Assembly: GCA_016712865.1 (NCBI GenBank)
Contig: JADJQH010000002.1
Span: forward strand, 620,001-684,000
DNA from: Dokdonella sp.
GTDB lineage: Bacteria > Pseudomonadota > Gammaproteobacteria > Xanthomonadales > Rhodanobacteraceae
Reading direction: 5' to 3'
Length of the DNA stretch: 64,000 bases
Below are positions 35,567 to 46,216 of the stretch, one piece after another. The translations under genes and the position numbers were made by a program. Numbering within the stretch: the stretch's first letter is position 1; every line of letters begins with the position of its first letter. The notes beneath the pieces were generated by a model. That model was not told the DNA's origin and did not search any database. It saw only the letters and a program-made list of their open reading frames with translations.

Positions 35567-36844
35567 ATGGCAACCACGACTGCTACCGCGCGTGCCGGCG
35601 TCAAGACCACTGCGGGGAAATCCCGAGCTTCTGTCAGCCAGATGGAAACTTTCGTCTGGACCGGACTCGACAAGCGCGGACAGCGCATGAAGGGCGAGTT
35701 CACGACCAAGAACGCAAGTCTGGTCAAGGCAGAGCTCCGCCGCCAGGGCATCAATCCGCAATCCGTCAAGGCCAAAGCCAAACCGCTGTTTGGCAAGGCG
35801 GGCAAATCCATCAAGCCGCGCGACATTTCCATTTTCAGTCGCCAGCTTGCCACGATGATGGCTGCGGGCGTACCCATGGTACAGGGTTTCGAGATTGTCG
35901 CAGGTGGCCAGAGCAATCCACGCGTCAAGGACATGCTGGTCGATATCAAGACGGATATCGAGGGTGGCTCCGCGCTCAATGAAGCGCTCGGCAAGTACCC
36001 GATCCAGTTTGATGAGTTATATCGCAACCTGGTTCGTGCCGGCGAATCCGCCGGTGTGCTTGATACCGTGCTGGATACGATTGCCACCTACAAGGAAAAC
36101 ATCGAGGCCATCAAGGGCAAGATCAAGAAGGCCATGTTCTACCCGGCCATGGTGCTGGGTGTTGCGGTTTTGGTGTCTGCCATCCTGCTGATTTTCGTGA
36201 TTCCCCAGTTCGAAACGGTGTTCAAGAATTTCGGCGCGGACTTGCCGGCATTCACGCAGATGCTCATCAATCTTTCTCGGTTCATGGTTGATTGGTGGTG
36301 GCTGATGCTGCTGATCGTGGTTGGCAGCATTGTCGGCATGATCATGCTGTACAAACGATCCGAAAAGTTCGCCCATCTGGTTGGCAGAGGCTTACTCAAA
36401 CTCCCGGTGGTCGGAGAGATCCTGCGCCAGTCCGCCATGGCGCGCTTTGCACGTACGTTGGGCGTCACCTTCCGCGCAGGTGTCCCGTTGGTCGAAGCGC
36501 TCGACTCTGTGGCTGGCGCAACGGGCAGCGTGGTCTACAACGAGGCCGTGAAGCGTATTCGCGAAGATGTCGCTGTAGGTCATCAGCTGCAGTTGGCAAT
36601 CCGACAGACGGGCCTGTTCCCCAACATGGTGGTGCAGATGGTTTCCATCGGCGAGGAATCCGGCGCATTGGACGCAATGCTGTTCAAGATTGCTGAGTTC
36701 TACGAGCAGGAAGTCAACAACGCGGTGGATGCCCTCTCCAGCTTGCTTGAACCGTTCATCATGATGATCATCGGCGTCATCGTGGGCAGCATGGTGATCG
36801 GCATGTACCTGCCAATCTTCAAGCTTGGATCTGTGGTTGGATAG
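35567..36844 (+). CDS. pilC: type IV pilus inner membrane platform protein PilC
   Basis: PilC is the inner membrane platform that couples PilB to pilin insertion. The 425-residue protein has a Lys/Arg-rich N terminus and two repeated GspF domains (SIFSRQLATMMAAGVPMVQG and AMARFARTLGVTFRAGVPLV). Three membrane helices lie near residues 195-215, 240-265 and 395-420. It lies 3 nt after pilB and would be co-transcribed. A repeat-rich spacer of about 350 nt separates it from pilD. Confidence 0.97.
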   Translation: MATTTATARAGVKTTAGKSRASVSQMETFVWTGLDKRGQRMKGEFTTKNASLVKAELRRQGINPQSVKAKAKPLFGKAGKSIKPRDISIFSRQLATMMAAGVPMVQGFEIVAGGQSNPRVKDMLVDIKTDIEGGSALNEALGKYPIQFDELYRNLVRAGESAGVLDTVLDTIATYKENIEAIKGKIKKAMFYPAMVLGVAVLVSAILLIFVIPQFETVFKNFGADLPAFTQMLINLSRFMVDWWWLMLLIVVGSIVGMIMLYKRSEKFAHLVGRGLLKLPVVGEILRQSAMARFARTLGVTFRAGVPLVEALDSVAGATGSVVYNEAVKRIREDVAVGHQLQLAIRQTGLFPNMVVQMVSIGEESGALDAMLFKIAEFYEQEVNNAVDALSSLLEPFIMMIIGVIVGSMVIGMYLPIFKLGSVVG

Positions 36845-36854
36845 GAACGCGAAG

Positions 36855-37170
36855 ACTCCCTCTCCCCTTGCGGGAGAGGGCCGGGGAGAGGGGAAGTGTT
36901 CGTCGAAACGAACAGAAATGCTGTACGGGGAAGTCGGGGGGTTCGCCCCTGAAGGGGCTCCAGCAAGGCGGCGCTGGGAAGCCAGTGAGTTCGCTCTTGA
37001 AGGGTCTTCTACAAGATGGCGCTCGGAAAACTTGCTGAAATCGCCCCTGAAGGGGCTCCTACAAGGCGGTGCTGGGGAAGTCGGTGGGTTCGCCCCTGAA
37101 GGGGCTCCTACAGGGCGGTGTTGGGAAATCTGATGAATTCGCCCTTGAATGGGCTCCTGCAAGGCGGTGC
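36855..37170. repeat. hairpin and REP-type repeat cluster between pilC and pilD
   Basis: A long hairpin CCCTCTCCCCTTGCGGGAGAGGG (about 36858-36880) follows pilC. Then come about five diverged copies of the unit TTCGCCCCTGAAGGGGCTCCTACAAGGCGGTGCTGG, each holding the palindrome GCCCCTGAAGGGGC, at about 36940, 36990, 37045, 37092 and 37138. They are the inverse strand of the GTAGGAGCCCCTTCAGGGGCG REP seen at 56405. No gene is visible. Confidence 0.85.
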
Positions 37171-37195
37171 TGTCACAGCCACAACGAGATGACCG

Positions 37196-38057
37196 ATGGA
37201 TTTAGTGTGGCTTGAAGATCCTGCGTTCCTGATTCCACTCACCGGCGTACTCGGCCTGTTGGTCGGCAGTTTCCTGAATGTGGTCATCCTGCGCCTGCCG
37301 CATCGCCTGGAACATGACTGGGCAAGTCAGGCACGCGAGTTTCTCGGGCATGCGCCACCCGAAACATCGGATGAGGCGCCACCCGACCTGGTGTTCAAAG
37401 CTTCGCATTGCCCGCACTGCAAGCATCCACTGTCACCTCTGGACAACATCCCCCTGCTGAGCTTTGTCTTTCTCGGCGGACGCTGCCGCTATTGCCGCGC
37501 CCGGATATCCTGGCAGTACCCACTGATCGAGGTCATCAGCGCATTGGCTTGCATGGCCGTGGCGTGGAAGTTCGGCTTTGGCTGGCCACTTCTGGCCGGC
37601 CTGGTTTTCAGCTGGATATTGATTGCCGCATCCGGAATCGATGCGCGAACGCAGTTGCTGCCGGATCAACTCACCCTGCCCTTGCTCTGGTTGGGCCTAC
37701 TGCTGTCACTGCTGCCGCTGTTCGTGAACGAATCCGATGCGATCCTGGGCGCCGCAATCGGATGGGCCAGCCTATGGTCCGTGTTCTGGATGTTCAAATG
37801 GACGACCGGCAAGGGAGGGCATGGGCTACGGCGACTTCAAGCTGCTTGGCGCCCTCGGCGCCTGGATGGGCCCGATGGCCTTGCTGCCGATCATCCTCAT
37901 GTCTTCGCTGATCGGCGCCATCATCGGTGGCATCGCCCTTTTGGCTAGCGGAAAGGACCGCAGTACGCCGATCCCGTTCGGGCCCTTCATTGCCGCCGCA
38001 AGCTGGGTATGGTTCGTGTTCGGCAATGGATTGGCCGAATTCTATTCACGCTGGTAG
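37196..38057 (+). CDS. pilD: prepilin peptidase/N-methyltransferase PilD, frameshifted as read
   Basis: PilD cleaves and N-methylates PilA and the minor pilins encoded in this window. The first part has GSFLNVVILRLPHRLE, the Zn-binding CPHCKHPLSP ... CRYCRARISW and the first catalytic Asp in ASGIDARTQLLPDQLTLP. One extra G in AAGGGAGGG (37813-37815) breaks the frame just before GYGDFKLLGALGAWMG, which holds the second catalytic Asp and is read in another frame to 38057. Correcting it gives about 286 residues, the usual size. The enzyme is needed for piliation, so a sequencing error is likely. Confidence 0.9.
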
Positions 38058-38128
38058 GTGCATTTGCCAAGCAATTGCACAGGGTGAACCTGGCTGCCCC
38101 GAAAAAGCCGGTAAATGATTGTTTTATA

Positions 38129-38203
38129 TGGTGGGCGGTGCAGGGATCGAACCTGCGACCCTTGCCGTGTGAAGGCAATGCTCTACCGCTGAGCTAACCG
38201 CCC
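38129..38203 (-). tRNA. tRNA-Val (anticodon CAC)
   Basis: Minus-strand cloverleaf. Acceptor GGGCGGT pairs with ACCGCCC, the anticodon stem TTGCC/GGCAA encloses the loop TTCACAC giving CAC, the T arm is GCAGGTTCGATCCCTGC, discriminator A, and CCA is encoded. Length is 75 nt. It lies 14 nt downstream of tRNA-Thr(CGT), with which it is probably co-transcribed. Confidence 0.95.
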
Positions 38204-38217
38204 AATGTTGCGAAAGA

Positions 38218-38293
38218 TGGTGCCGGAAATAGGAATCGAACCTACGACCTCATCATTACGAATGACGCGCTCTACCAACTGAGCTATTCCGGC
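38218..38293 (-). tRNA. tRNA-Thr (anticodon CGT)
   Basis: Minus-strand cloverleaf. Acceptor GCCGGAA pairs with TTCCGGC, the loop TTCGTAA gives anticodon CGT with A37, the T arm has GGTTCGATTCC, discriminator A, and CCA is encoded. Length is 76 nt. It complements the GGT threonine tRNA at 4083. The pair Thr-Val sits between pilD and pilE with no T-loop insertion. Confidence 0.95.
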
Positions 38294-38419
38294 GCAGAAG
38301 GGCTGCGGATTATAGACGGCGATCCCGGAGGCGACAAGATCGAACGCATTGTCGGTCTTGCATGCCCCTAAGGTTTCGGCCTTGCAAATTGCCCGAATGG
38401 TTGATCGGAGCTTGCCGCG

Positions 38420-38570
38420 CTTCCGTATTTCTACAGCCGAGCAAGCTCGGCTCTACAAAAGCATCACGATTCACGTGGAGCGGAACTTCGCTCCGCTCAG
38501 ACACGGGAGCCGAGCAAGCTCGACCCTACTAGCGGAGCGAGCTCCGCCTTACCGCGGCCAGCGTGTACCC
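38420..38570. repeat. REP-like palindromes (GAGCAAGCTCGGCTCTAC type)
   Basis: Units such as GCCGAGCAAGCTCGGCTCTAC, CGTGGAGCGGAACTTCGCTCCGC and TAGCGGAGCGAGCTCCGCC lie between tRNA-Thr and pilE. Related palindromes GTAGAGCCGAGCTTGCTCGGC occur at 61690-61925. No gene is seen in 38294-38731. Confidence 0.7.
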
Positions 38571-38731
38571 GAGGCATCGCCAATCAAATAGTCATGCCGC
38601 AGAAGTCGGACTGGCGGCAAGAACGAAATAGTCAGCCTTGCCGAGAGTCGATTGCCTGGGTTTGCCGGGGAAATATTCACTTCACCGGCTCGGCGTTTGG
38701 CAAAGAAACCCAGGCTAACGGCAATCCTGAA

Positions 38732-39133
38732 TTACCAACAGCCAGCGACGCCCAAAGTCCCGTCTGCCGTCTTTGTACCCAACTGATTCAGGCTGAGGGT
38801 TCCGCATTTGGTGTCCTGGGTTTGCGATGCCGTAGGTGTCGCTGTGATAGTGAACGTTGTTGCATCCTGCGGGTCGATTTCGATGGTGTAGTAGGCGGTA
38901 CCTGAGCGCGGGGACGTGGTGAAGGTAGACCCGTCAAACCCCGCATACGAGCGACTGAGCGTGAATTCGCGCTCCAGCATCTGCGAGATTTCAAGCAAAT
39001 CCGCCTTGGCTTGGGTACGGCGTGTTTTCCGCACATGCTCCTGATAGCTCGGCAAGGCAATCGCGGCAAGGACTGCAACAATCACGATCACGATCAAGAG
39101 TTCAATCAGAGTGAATCCCTTTGTCTTGTTCAC
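38732..39133 (-). CDS. pilE: type IV minor pilin PilE
   Basis: The 133-residue prepilin has leader MNKTKG before FTLIELLIVIVIVAVLAAIALP with Glu5. A DLLEISQMLEREFTLSRSYAG helix follows, and then a short C-terminal domain with a Cys pair (TKCGTLSL and VAGCW). This is the PilE type encoded last in fimT-pilVWXY1E clusters. It primes pilus assembly with the other minor pilins and PilY1 and is processed by PilD. It is separated from pilY1 by a hairpin at 39213, so it may have its own promoter or be expressed by readthrough. Confidence 0.93.
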   Translation of the reverse strand: MNKTKGFTLIELLIVIVIVAVLAAIALPSYQEHVRKTRRTQAKADLLEISQMLEREFTLSRSYAGFDGSTFTTSPRSGTAYYTIEIDPQDATTFTITATPTASQTQDTKCGTLSLNQLGTKTADGTLGVAGCW

Positions 39134-39212
39134 GGGGTTTTCCTCTCGGCCATTCCAATCCAGGCCATTTCAGTTGAGCGTCAATTCCATTTGAAATCAA
39201 CCTTTCAATGAA

Positions 39213-39236
39213 ACCGGGCCCAACCCTGGGCCCGGT
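39213..39236 (-). terminator. GC-rich hairpin after pilY1, possible terminator
   Basis: ACCGGGCCCAACCCTGGGCCCGGT is a near-perfect inverted repeat about 20 nt beyond the pilY1 stop. On the minus strand it is followed by TTTCATTG, a short T run, so termination is probably partial. It would reduce transcription from pilY1 into pilE. Confidence 0.6.
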
Positions 39237-39256
39237 CGTCTGGCAACCTCAATCTA

Positions 39257-42200
39257 TCAGCGCAGTTGCTTCCACGAAATGCGTCCACACGGGATAGCCT
39301 TTCCAGGTGGGCGCCCGGCGGAGTTGGGTGACCGCCATGAACAGGTGGTAACTGGCGGTTCGCAAGTTGGGTCGACCAACGGATCACACGCGGGCGGCGG
39401 TGGATTGCAACCGGGTGTTCCGATCGTGCAGGGGTTACCGTCAGCGTCAACTCCCGATATTGAAAGACCCGGTGGATGAATGATGACGATTGGCGGCTCG
39501 CCTGGTGGCGGGCCTCTAACCGTGTCTGTACCCACGAGCGCGCCGTCCGGCGGTTCCTGCCCAGCCGGCCATCCGCCACTCGGCGGAATCGGAATGAAGT
39601 CCGCGGCGCCGGTCAGCGCATCGAGAACCATGGTTGCGTTGAGGCTACCCGGATTGCAGGTATCACCCTCGGGGCGGAACGTATTGAAGATCACATCGCT
39701 GAGGATGCCCTGCGGAGTTGCGGTAACGCGCTCTCCATCCATCAAGGTGGTATCCGTGCAACCCGTGCACTTCAGTTCAAGATACCAGCCCAGTTTGCCT
39801 GTCCCAGTTGCGGTCTCTCGATAGTCCACCGGATTGCGCGTGGCTTCTCGATAACCGTCCGCTCCGGAACTCGACACGGGGATGTAGTCGGTGATCTGCT
39901 GTACTCCCAGATCTGCGTAGCTACCATCGCTGGCCCGACCTGCTATCGGGAAAAATGCGGTCCAGGTTCCATCGGCCGGATTGTAGATGCGGCTATCCCA
40001 GATGCCGTAAATGGTATCGGTATCAGCACGGGTTCCAACACCAATTTGGGTTTCGTCGGCATCGTTCGGATTCAGGTATCGGCCGGTACCGAAAATGACC
40101 ATGGTGCCCCCAGGGGATTGGCTACGGTGTAGGCGCCGCTGGTGATTGATTGCGGCGTGCCGTCAGCGTCGGTTGCCTTGAAGATCGGATTACCTGAATT
40201 TCCAATCGACCAGGTTCCACTGTTCAACTCGAAGCGCCACATGTTGCCAAGATAATCGCCGGCATAGATGGTATCGGCAGCACCGTTGCCACTGTTGTCG
40301 ACGAGCACCGCCGTTGCCAAACCATTGGGGCCTTCTACGCAACTGTTGTCGAGCGACGAGCAGCCCACGCCGGTATCCAACTTGGCGATTTCTGCGCCGG
40401 TGGAAAGGTCGCGAACATAAAGAATGGCGCGCTGGTTAGCACTGTTGAGGCCATTGCCAAACGCCGCCACCCAGGTACCACCTTCGGTGATGCCGATGTA
40501 GGGACGACCAACAAACTGGCCCATGTCCGTATCGAGGCTGCTGTTGAATTCCCACATCACGTCGTTTTCATCGAAGTTGCGTGGATCGGAAATATCCAGT
40601 GCATACACGCCACGTCCGCCGGCACCTACGGACGCTGCCAGCACGGTCTTCCATGAACCCAAGTAGGCATCCGTGATGGTCGGCGTGCCGTCGACGTAAT
40701 AGCGATGCATATAGCCGGGTTCTGCCAGTTCGTGCAGGTTGTCGAACACGGCATTGGGAATAAAGGCAAACTCCTCCACACCACCTGCGGTGCCGTCCCG
40801 GCCATCGATTGCATGCAGCATGCCGTCGTTGGCGCCAAAATAAAGAATCGGCGTCTCGGACTTGGCACCATAGATCAGCTTCTTGCCCTGCACATAAGCG
40901 GGGTAATCGGCTGCCGCACCGGGCGCGACCGTTTCCAGGATGCTGCCGTAACCGAAGCTGGTCACGCCCGCAACAGCCGGAGTCGAGTTGAGAATGTCGC
41001 CAATCCGCGAACCGCGCTGCCGGTAGGGACAATCAGCGGCACTCAGGCATCCGGTTGCACCGGCCTCGTTGCTGGCATCGCCCTTCAGAAACGCTATCAG
41101 CTCATCAATGGTGTACAGCGCTGGATCCAGCGTGCCCAACAAGCGCGTTTCCATCGCCGTATCCAAACCCGCCGAGGTAAACGGAACACCATCAAACCCG
41201 CCAGTAATGGGGGTTGCGGTGTACACATTGCGTGCACCAGCAGCGGGCATTTTGGCGCTGGCACTCCATGTAACAGGACCTGCGTTGTTGTAAGTGCCGT
41301 CGGACTTCAGTCGAAATGCCTTTACATCACCTGACCAGTCGGTGGATGTGTACGAAGCCTCATAGGCCAGGGTTGCGCCGGGAATGTATCGTGGCGTACT
41401 GGTGGCCACACTGGCTGTCGGGAATGAATTGTCCAGGATGTTGGTGAAGGCCTCGTTCAACTGGGCGCGCAACATCGCCGGATTGGTGACCAGGAAGTAG
41501 TTGTCCGGCACACCGTCGTTGTTCTCGTCATTTGTTGCCGAATCCGGTGCGCCGTACTTGGCGGCATACCAAAGCGGGTCATTGAGGTAACTCGCGCTGT
41601 TGGTTCCTGCTGCCGCCGGCGTGAAGGTGCGCGTGGAGTTGAATGGCAACATGACGGTACAAGCGGCTGGAGGCGTCGCATTTGCGCACGCTCCAGGAAG
41701 TTCCGGGTTAGGTGTGCTCAATCCGTACAGAGGTACCGGATTCAATGTTGAATCGGTATCCCGCACGTCGAGGTAGACACCATCCTGGGTAGACCCGGAC
41801 ATCACGAAGCCCATGATCTGGTTGGCACTGCCTGCCGCGTACTCGGAGTTCAAAGTAACGGTGGCAGTTCCGTCAGCATTGGCCACCACGTAGTAGCGCA
41901 CAATGGCATCCATGTCGTGGTCATTGCCTTGCTCCACGTCCTCGTAGTTGATGCGGAACACGGCGTAGGGCAATCCCCCATTTACGCTCGCGTCAAATGC
42001 TTGGCCAGGCAGGTTGACGATCTCCTCGACATAGAAATCGACGATGGTATTGGTTGGCCTGCGCGGTCCAGGTCCAGTGCCGAATGTACCGCTTGATGTC
42101 TTGGCAAACGGCAGCAAGGAAATGAATCCATCACCCACCGGGAAGCGGATACGCGGCAAAGGCGAAGCCAACGCAATGGCGTAGGTGCTGAGCGACTGAT

Positions 42201-44475
42201 CGCCAGTAACCGCATTGAGGTCAGTGTTGCGGGCAAAGCGCGAAACGCTGGCCGTGTAGTAAGTGCCGCCCTTGGAAGGTTCTTCTGGCGACAGACCTCG
42301 AATATTTCCGAAGCTTGAAGCGGTTTTCGCCGTCGGCGCTGCATCGGTGGTGTTGGCGACATCGCCAATGAAAACCTCGCGGCTGCCCGCACCAAACTCA
42401 TCGTTCCATATCGTTTGGCCTTCCGTGGCAGCATTGAAGCTGCTGATCGAAGTCGGATTGCCATTTGTGGATGTGATCGCACCGGTAAACGGACTGCCAG
42501 GCAAGTCGCCGTCATAGCTGGGGTTGATGTCGCTGATCAGTGTCTGGAACGGTCGCGAGCAGGCAAGGAATCCACCACCCCCATCATCGGCTGAGGCATA
42601 AGGATCCTTCCAGGTTTCCTGCTCCAGCTCCATCGTGGTTTCTTCACCCACGCCCTGAGTGCCACCTCCGGAACTGAACCGGGTGGTTGGCGTTGCCGCA
42701 CCGGCAAAATAGCGCATGCTTTCGTAGACCATCTCGGCCAGGGGATTGCCCCACATGCGACACTCGCCATTGTTGAGTGCACGATAGCCTTGTGACACAC
42801 AATTGCCGGTTCCGTTGGCCCAGTTCCAATTGCTGTTGCTGTTCAAGTTGTCGACCGTGCCACCCGCATAACCGCCGCCGATCATGCGCAAACGATTGAT
42901 GGTGTTGACGATGCCCAACACGTCCGGATCGAAGATACCGGTATTGGAATCGATCTCGCTGGAGAAATTCGCCATGTTCCGACGCAGCACACCGCCTTCC
43001 AGATTGTTGAACTGGCTGCCGGTGATCAGGCCAAAGTACATGCGTTCGGTTTCACCGAAGTCGTGCAGGATGCCGGTAGGCTTGTATTGACCGTTCGGAT
43101 AGCCTTTGCACGTGGTCTCGCGATAGGCGGCATTGCTGTCCGGGCAGGACAGCACGCGCACCAGATAGTCGTTTCGTGTAACCACCGCAGTGGGTGTGAA
43201 TACGAACAGGCCCCAGTTGTCACCGCCGCCACCTTCCTGATGTCGGAAGGTCACGGTATGCGCACCTGCAGCGAGAGTGATGGTGTTGGAGTGCGAGAGC
43301 AGCCCCGCATCACTGCGATCATTGCCATGGCCGCCATACCATCCGGCCACTGCCGTCGAATCTATGGTCAAGTCCACCGCATCATCGCCATCAACGGCAA
43401 AACGATAAGTGCCATCGGCCGGGATATTGATGGTGCCGGTGAGCACGGTCAGGTAATTGTCGTGCGTGCAACCATTGGTTCCAGCAAACGGATTGTTGTT
43501 GCTTCCCGTGACGTCGATTTGGCCAATCGGTCCGCTACCACACAGGTTGGAAGCGTTCGCATTGTTGGTGAACAGCGTATTCATGGCGCCGGCATTGGCC
43601 GGACTGCCTGAACCTGAGGTGCGTTTCCAGGTGGTAATGGAAAGTCCCGAGTACCAGGCCGAAGGCACCGCACCCCAGGTGCCACCAGTCTGCGATGCCG
43701 GCACGCAGTCGACGGTCACACCTCCTGGGGTCAAGCATCGATTGCCTGCCACCGGACCTTCCTTGGATACCCAGTTCCAAATGCGGAAGTCGGTATTTTG
43801 CAAGACGCGCAGCAACGGCGCCTGGTAACCGGTGGTGTAGGAATTGTTGTTGCCGGTGGTAGTGGTGACGGCAAACAGGACGTAGCGCCCGGCATCCGGT
43901 GCGGAAACCGGCGCGTATCGGGTAATGTCGTATCCATCACGGGCAACGCTCTGGTATTCCTTGCCCCAGCTGTGGCCTTCCTGCGGGAAGAAGGCGCCTT
44001 GCAGCACGGTTTCGGTTGCCGAATCAACTTGGCGCCAGCCGCCGTAGAGCACCCGGCGCAGGGCGTCCATGCGCGAGGTGGCCAAGTAATTGAGGAAGTC
44101 ACCGCTCCATGCTCCCGAACACTGCTTGTTGGTGGCGGTAGCGCTCGGCTCGAAGCGGCTTCCGGAATAGGTATAGCAAAGGTCGGAGTTGAAATAACCG
44201 AAATAGTCGATGGCGTCGGGCTTGTAGCCGATGTCCAAGGAGCCGTCGCCATCGAGGTCGGAAGCGTCATTGTAGGCTTCGTAGTAGATCTTGTGGTCCT
44301 TGCCCATCACCAGCATGTTCAGCGGCGGCTGCCCGCTCTGCGTGAACAGCGGCTGCTGGGAAACATCAATGCCTCCGCTTGATGCCTGAGCCAACGCATT
44401 CGATGGATGGGCAATTCCAGCGGCGGCACTCAGCGCAGCAAGCGCGAGGGACAGCGGAATGTTCAACGACTTCAT
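39257..44475 (-). CDS. pilY1: type IV pilus tip adhesin/assembly factor PilY1 with PA14-like domain, frameshifted near the C terminus
   Basis: Start ATG 44475 (MKSLNIPLSLALAALSAAAG signal peptide, GGGAG upstream). The N-terminal part has a Ca-type loop DLDGDGSLDIG and an adhesin-like region. Residues about 290-430 contain a PA14-like module (NIPADGTYRFAVDGDDAVDL and ITLAAGAHTVTFRHQ). A loop DENNDGVPDNYF precedes the PilY1 beta-propeller with PILYFGANDGMLHAIDG and FIPNAVFDNLHELAEPGYMH. A missing base in CCCCC (40107-40111) shifts the frame. The corrected protein is about 1739 residues, ending in a Pro/Cys-rich tail. It acts at the pilus tip and in extension control. Middle gene of the minor pilin operon. 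Confidence 0.92.
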
Positions 44476-44500
44476 GGGATTCTCCCGCTCTAGCAACGGT

Positions 44501-45001
44501 TCAAAATACGTAGACGGTTTGCACGGTGGCCCAGGCGGCGGTATCCACGGTGCTGCCTGGATCCTTTTCCTGACCGCTGATGATGTAGAAGCGCGGCTTC
44601 TTGTTGGGATCGTCCGCAACAATACTGCCGCGCTGTTCGGGGCAAGCGCCGCCGCAAGTGCGCGTGGCTACCTGGTATTCCTCAGCCGGTGGGAAGGTTG
44701 TCAGCCACGGCGTCCAGGGCAGGTCATTGGACGTAGATAGCCCGATGGGTATTCCGGAAACCTGGTCGTATGCCAGCAACAGGTCACTGGCCAGATCTCG
44801 ACCTTCCGCCATGCGGCCTTCGGCCCTTTCAAAGGCGACTTGCTGGGCACGGAAGTTGCCGGACATGCGCTCCTGCAACATCGTCACCTGCATCGCCGTG
44901 ACACCAAGCAACGTCAGCAGCAGCAACATGATCAAGGCTACGAAAAGGACGGCGCCTCGATTGCGCTGAAACCCTGGTTGAAGTTTTCTGCTCATGGTCA
45001 T
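44501..45001 (-). CDS. pilX: type IV pilus minor pilin-like protein PilX
   Basis: The 166-residue protein has a PilX N-terminal hydrophobic helix RGAVLFVALIMLLLLTLLGVTAMQVTMLQERMSGNFRAQQVAFERAE. The ALIMLLLLTLLGV...QE-R-A-N pattern is specific to PilX rather than classical pilins. It lies 2 nt after pilW and 25 nt before pilY1. PilX helps recruit PilY1 to the pilus tip complex. An internal Met at residue 3 is an alternative start. Confidence 0.92.
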   Translation of the reverse strand: MTMSRKLQPGFQRNRGAVLFVALIMLLLLTLLGVTAMQVTMLQERMSGNFRAQQVAFERAEGRMAEGRDLASDLLLAYDQVSGIPIGLSTSNDLPWTPWLTTFPPAEEYQVATRTCGGACPEQRGSIVADDPNKKPRFYIISGQEKDPGSTVDTAAWATVQTVYVF

Positions 45002-45003
45002 TC

Positions 45004-46208
45004 TCAGGAATTGAACTGGCGGTTGCGCAAGGCAACCGTGGTTTCATAGGTTTCACGGATGGCACCATCAGTGGTTGCGGGCAAGGTGACGCCCATCAAC
45101 TCATAGGTGCGCGAACCGGTAACCCCTGCCCGCTCCGGACTGCGAATCAGCATGCCGATGTGCACGCTGAGCACGCGCCGCCAGTTGGCATCCAAGATCA
45201 GGTCATCGGTTGCGCCGGCGACAACGCCTTCGGCCGTGCGGTACTCGTCAACAGCACCATCGCCGGACGGATCCGCGGAGGTATCAACGCCAAAGCGTAG
45301 TTGCATGTTTTCCACGCCCTGCACAAGTTCTTCGGGCGCGGCCATGAGGTCCGTGGTGCCTCGCTCGAATCGCAGCATCCACAGCGAAGGAAAGCCATCC
45401 GCATTGGTGCGGACAAAAAATGCGTAGTACTCTGCCCGGTGGATTTCCGCGTTCAACACCTCGTCGCCAACAATCGGCGTTGAGTTCAGGAATGCATTGG
45501 AGATGCGAAAATCCCAGGGGCACGGAGCCGAGCCGCAACTGGTCACCGATGGATCAGCATAGACATTGGGGGCGGTCAGGCCACCAACCACCACCTGTGT
45601 GCCATTGAATTCGCCGGCAAACACATCTGCGGAGCGGCAATTTTGCATGGCGAAAAGTACCGTGCTTCCGCTGGCCGGCAGGAAAGATGCACTCGTATTG
45701 CCCAAAGCCACGGTAAGTGTATTGGTGGCCTTTGAAATGTTCAGTACTGGAGTGCTTTCCTCGTCGAAAACACGCAGGATCAACACATCACTGCCATCGA
45801 CGATATTGGTTATCGACGTCAACTCCGTCGGTACCGTCATGGCCCCGGCAGTAAATGCCTCGATCGGACGCTGGAAGCGGTAGGCATTGCCATCGGGAAC
45901 GACGTTGCCGGGGAAGGTGGCCAGGTGGTTGACAAAACTTTCCTGGATGGATCGACCGGCATCGGAACCGCACCCCATGTAACCAACCATGCGCAATTCA
46001 CGCTGCATGAATTGACTGGCAAATCGACCGCTTTCCTGAACCCGGGAAAGGCCTTCGGTCATTCTGGATGTGGTGCTGGATGCGCCAAAAATCTGAATGA
46101 GGCCAAGGGTGATCAAGCTGGAAATGACGAGTGCGATCATCAACTCGATAAGGGACACGCCTGCCTGGCGGCCCCTGACAAAACTGCCTGCTTCTGCAAA
46201 TTGCTCAT
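45004..46208 (-). CDS. pilW: type IV pilus minor pilin PilW, N-terminal frameshift as read
   Basis: The natural start is ATG 46208 (MSNLQKQAVLSG), 9 nt after the pilV stop. One missing base in the CCCC at 46172-46175 moves the frame just before the prepilin signal GVSLIELMIALVISSLITLGLIQIFG. Restoring it yields about 401 residues. The mature part has the PilW pattern RMTEGLSRVQESGRFASQFMQRELRMVGYMGC followed by a large beta-rich domain. Read without correction, the frame is open from 46365 but across pilV. It acts with FimT, PilV, PilX and PilE in initiating pilus assembly. Confidence 0.9.
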
Positions 46209-46216
46209 GGGCGCCC

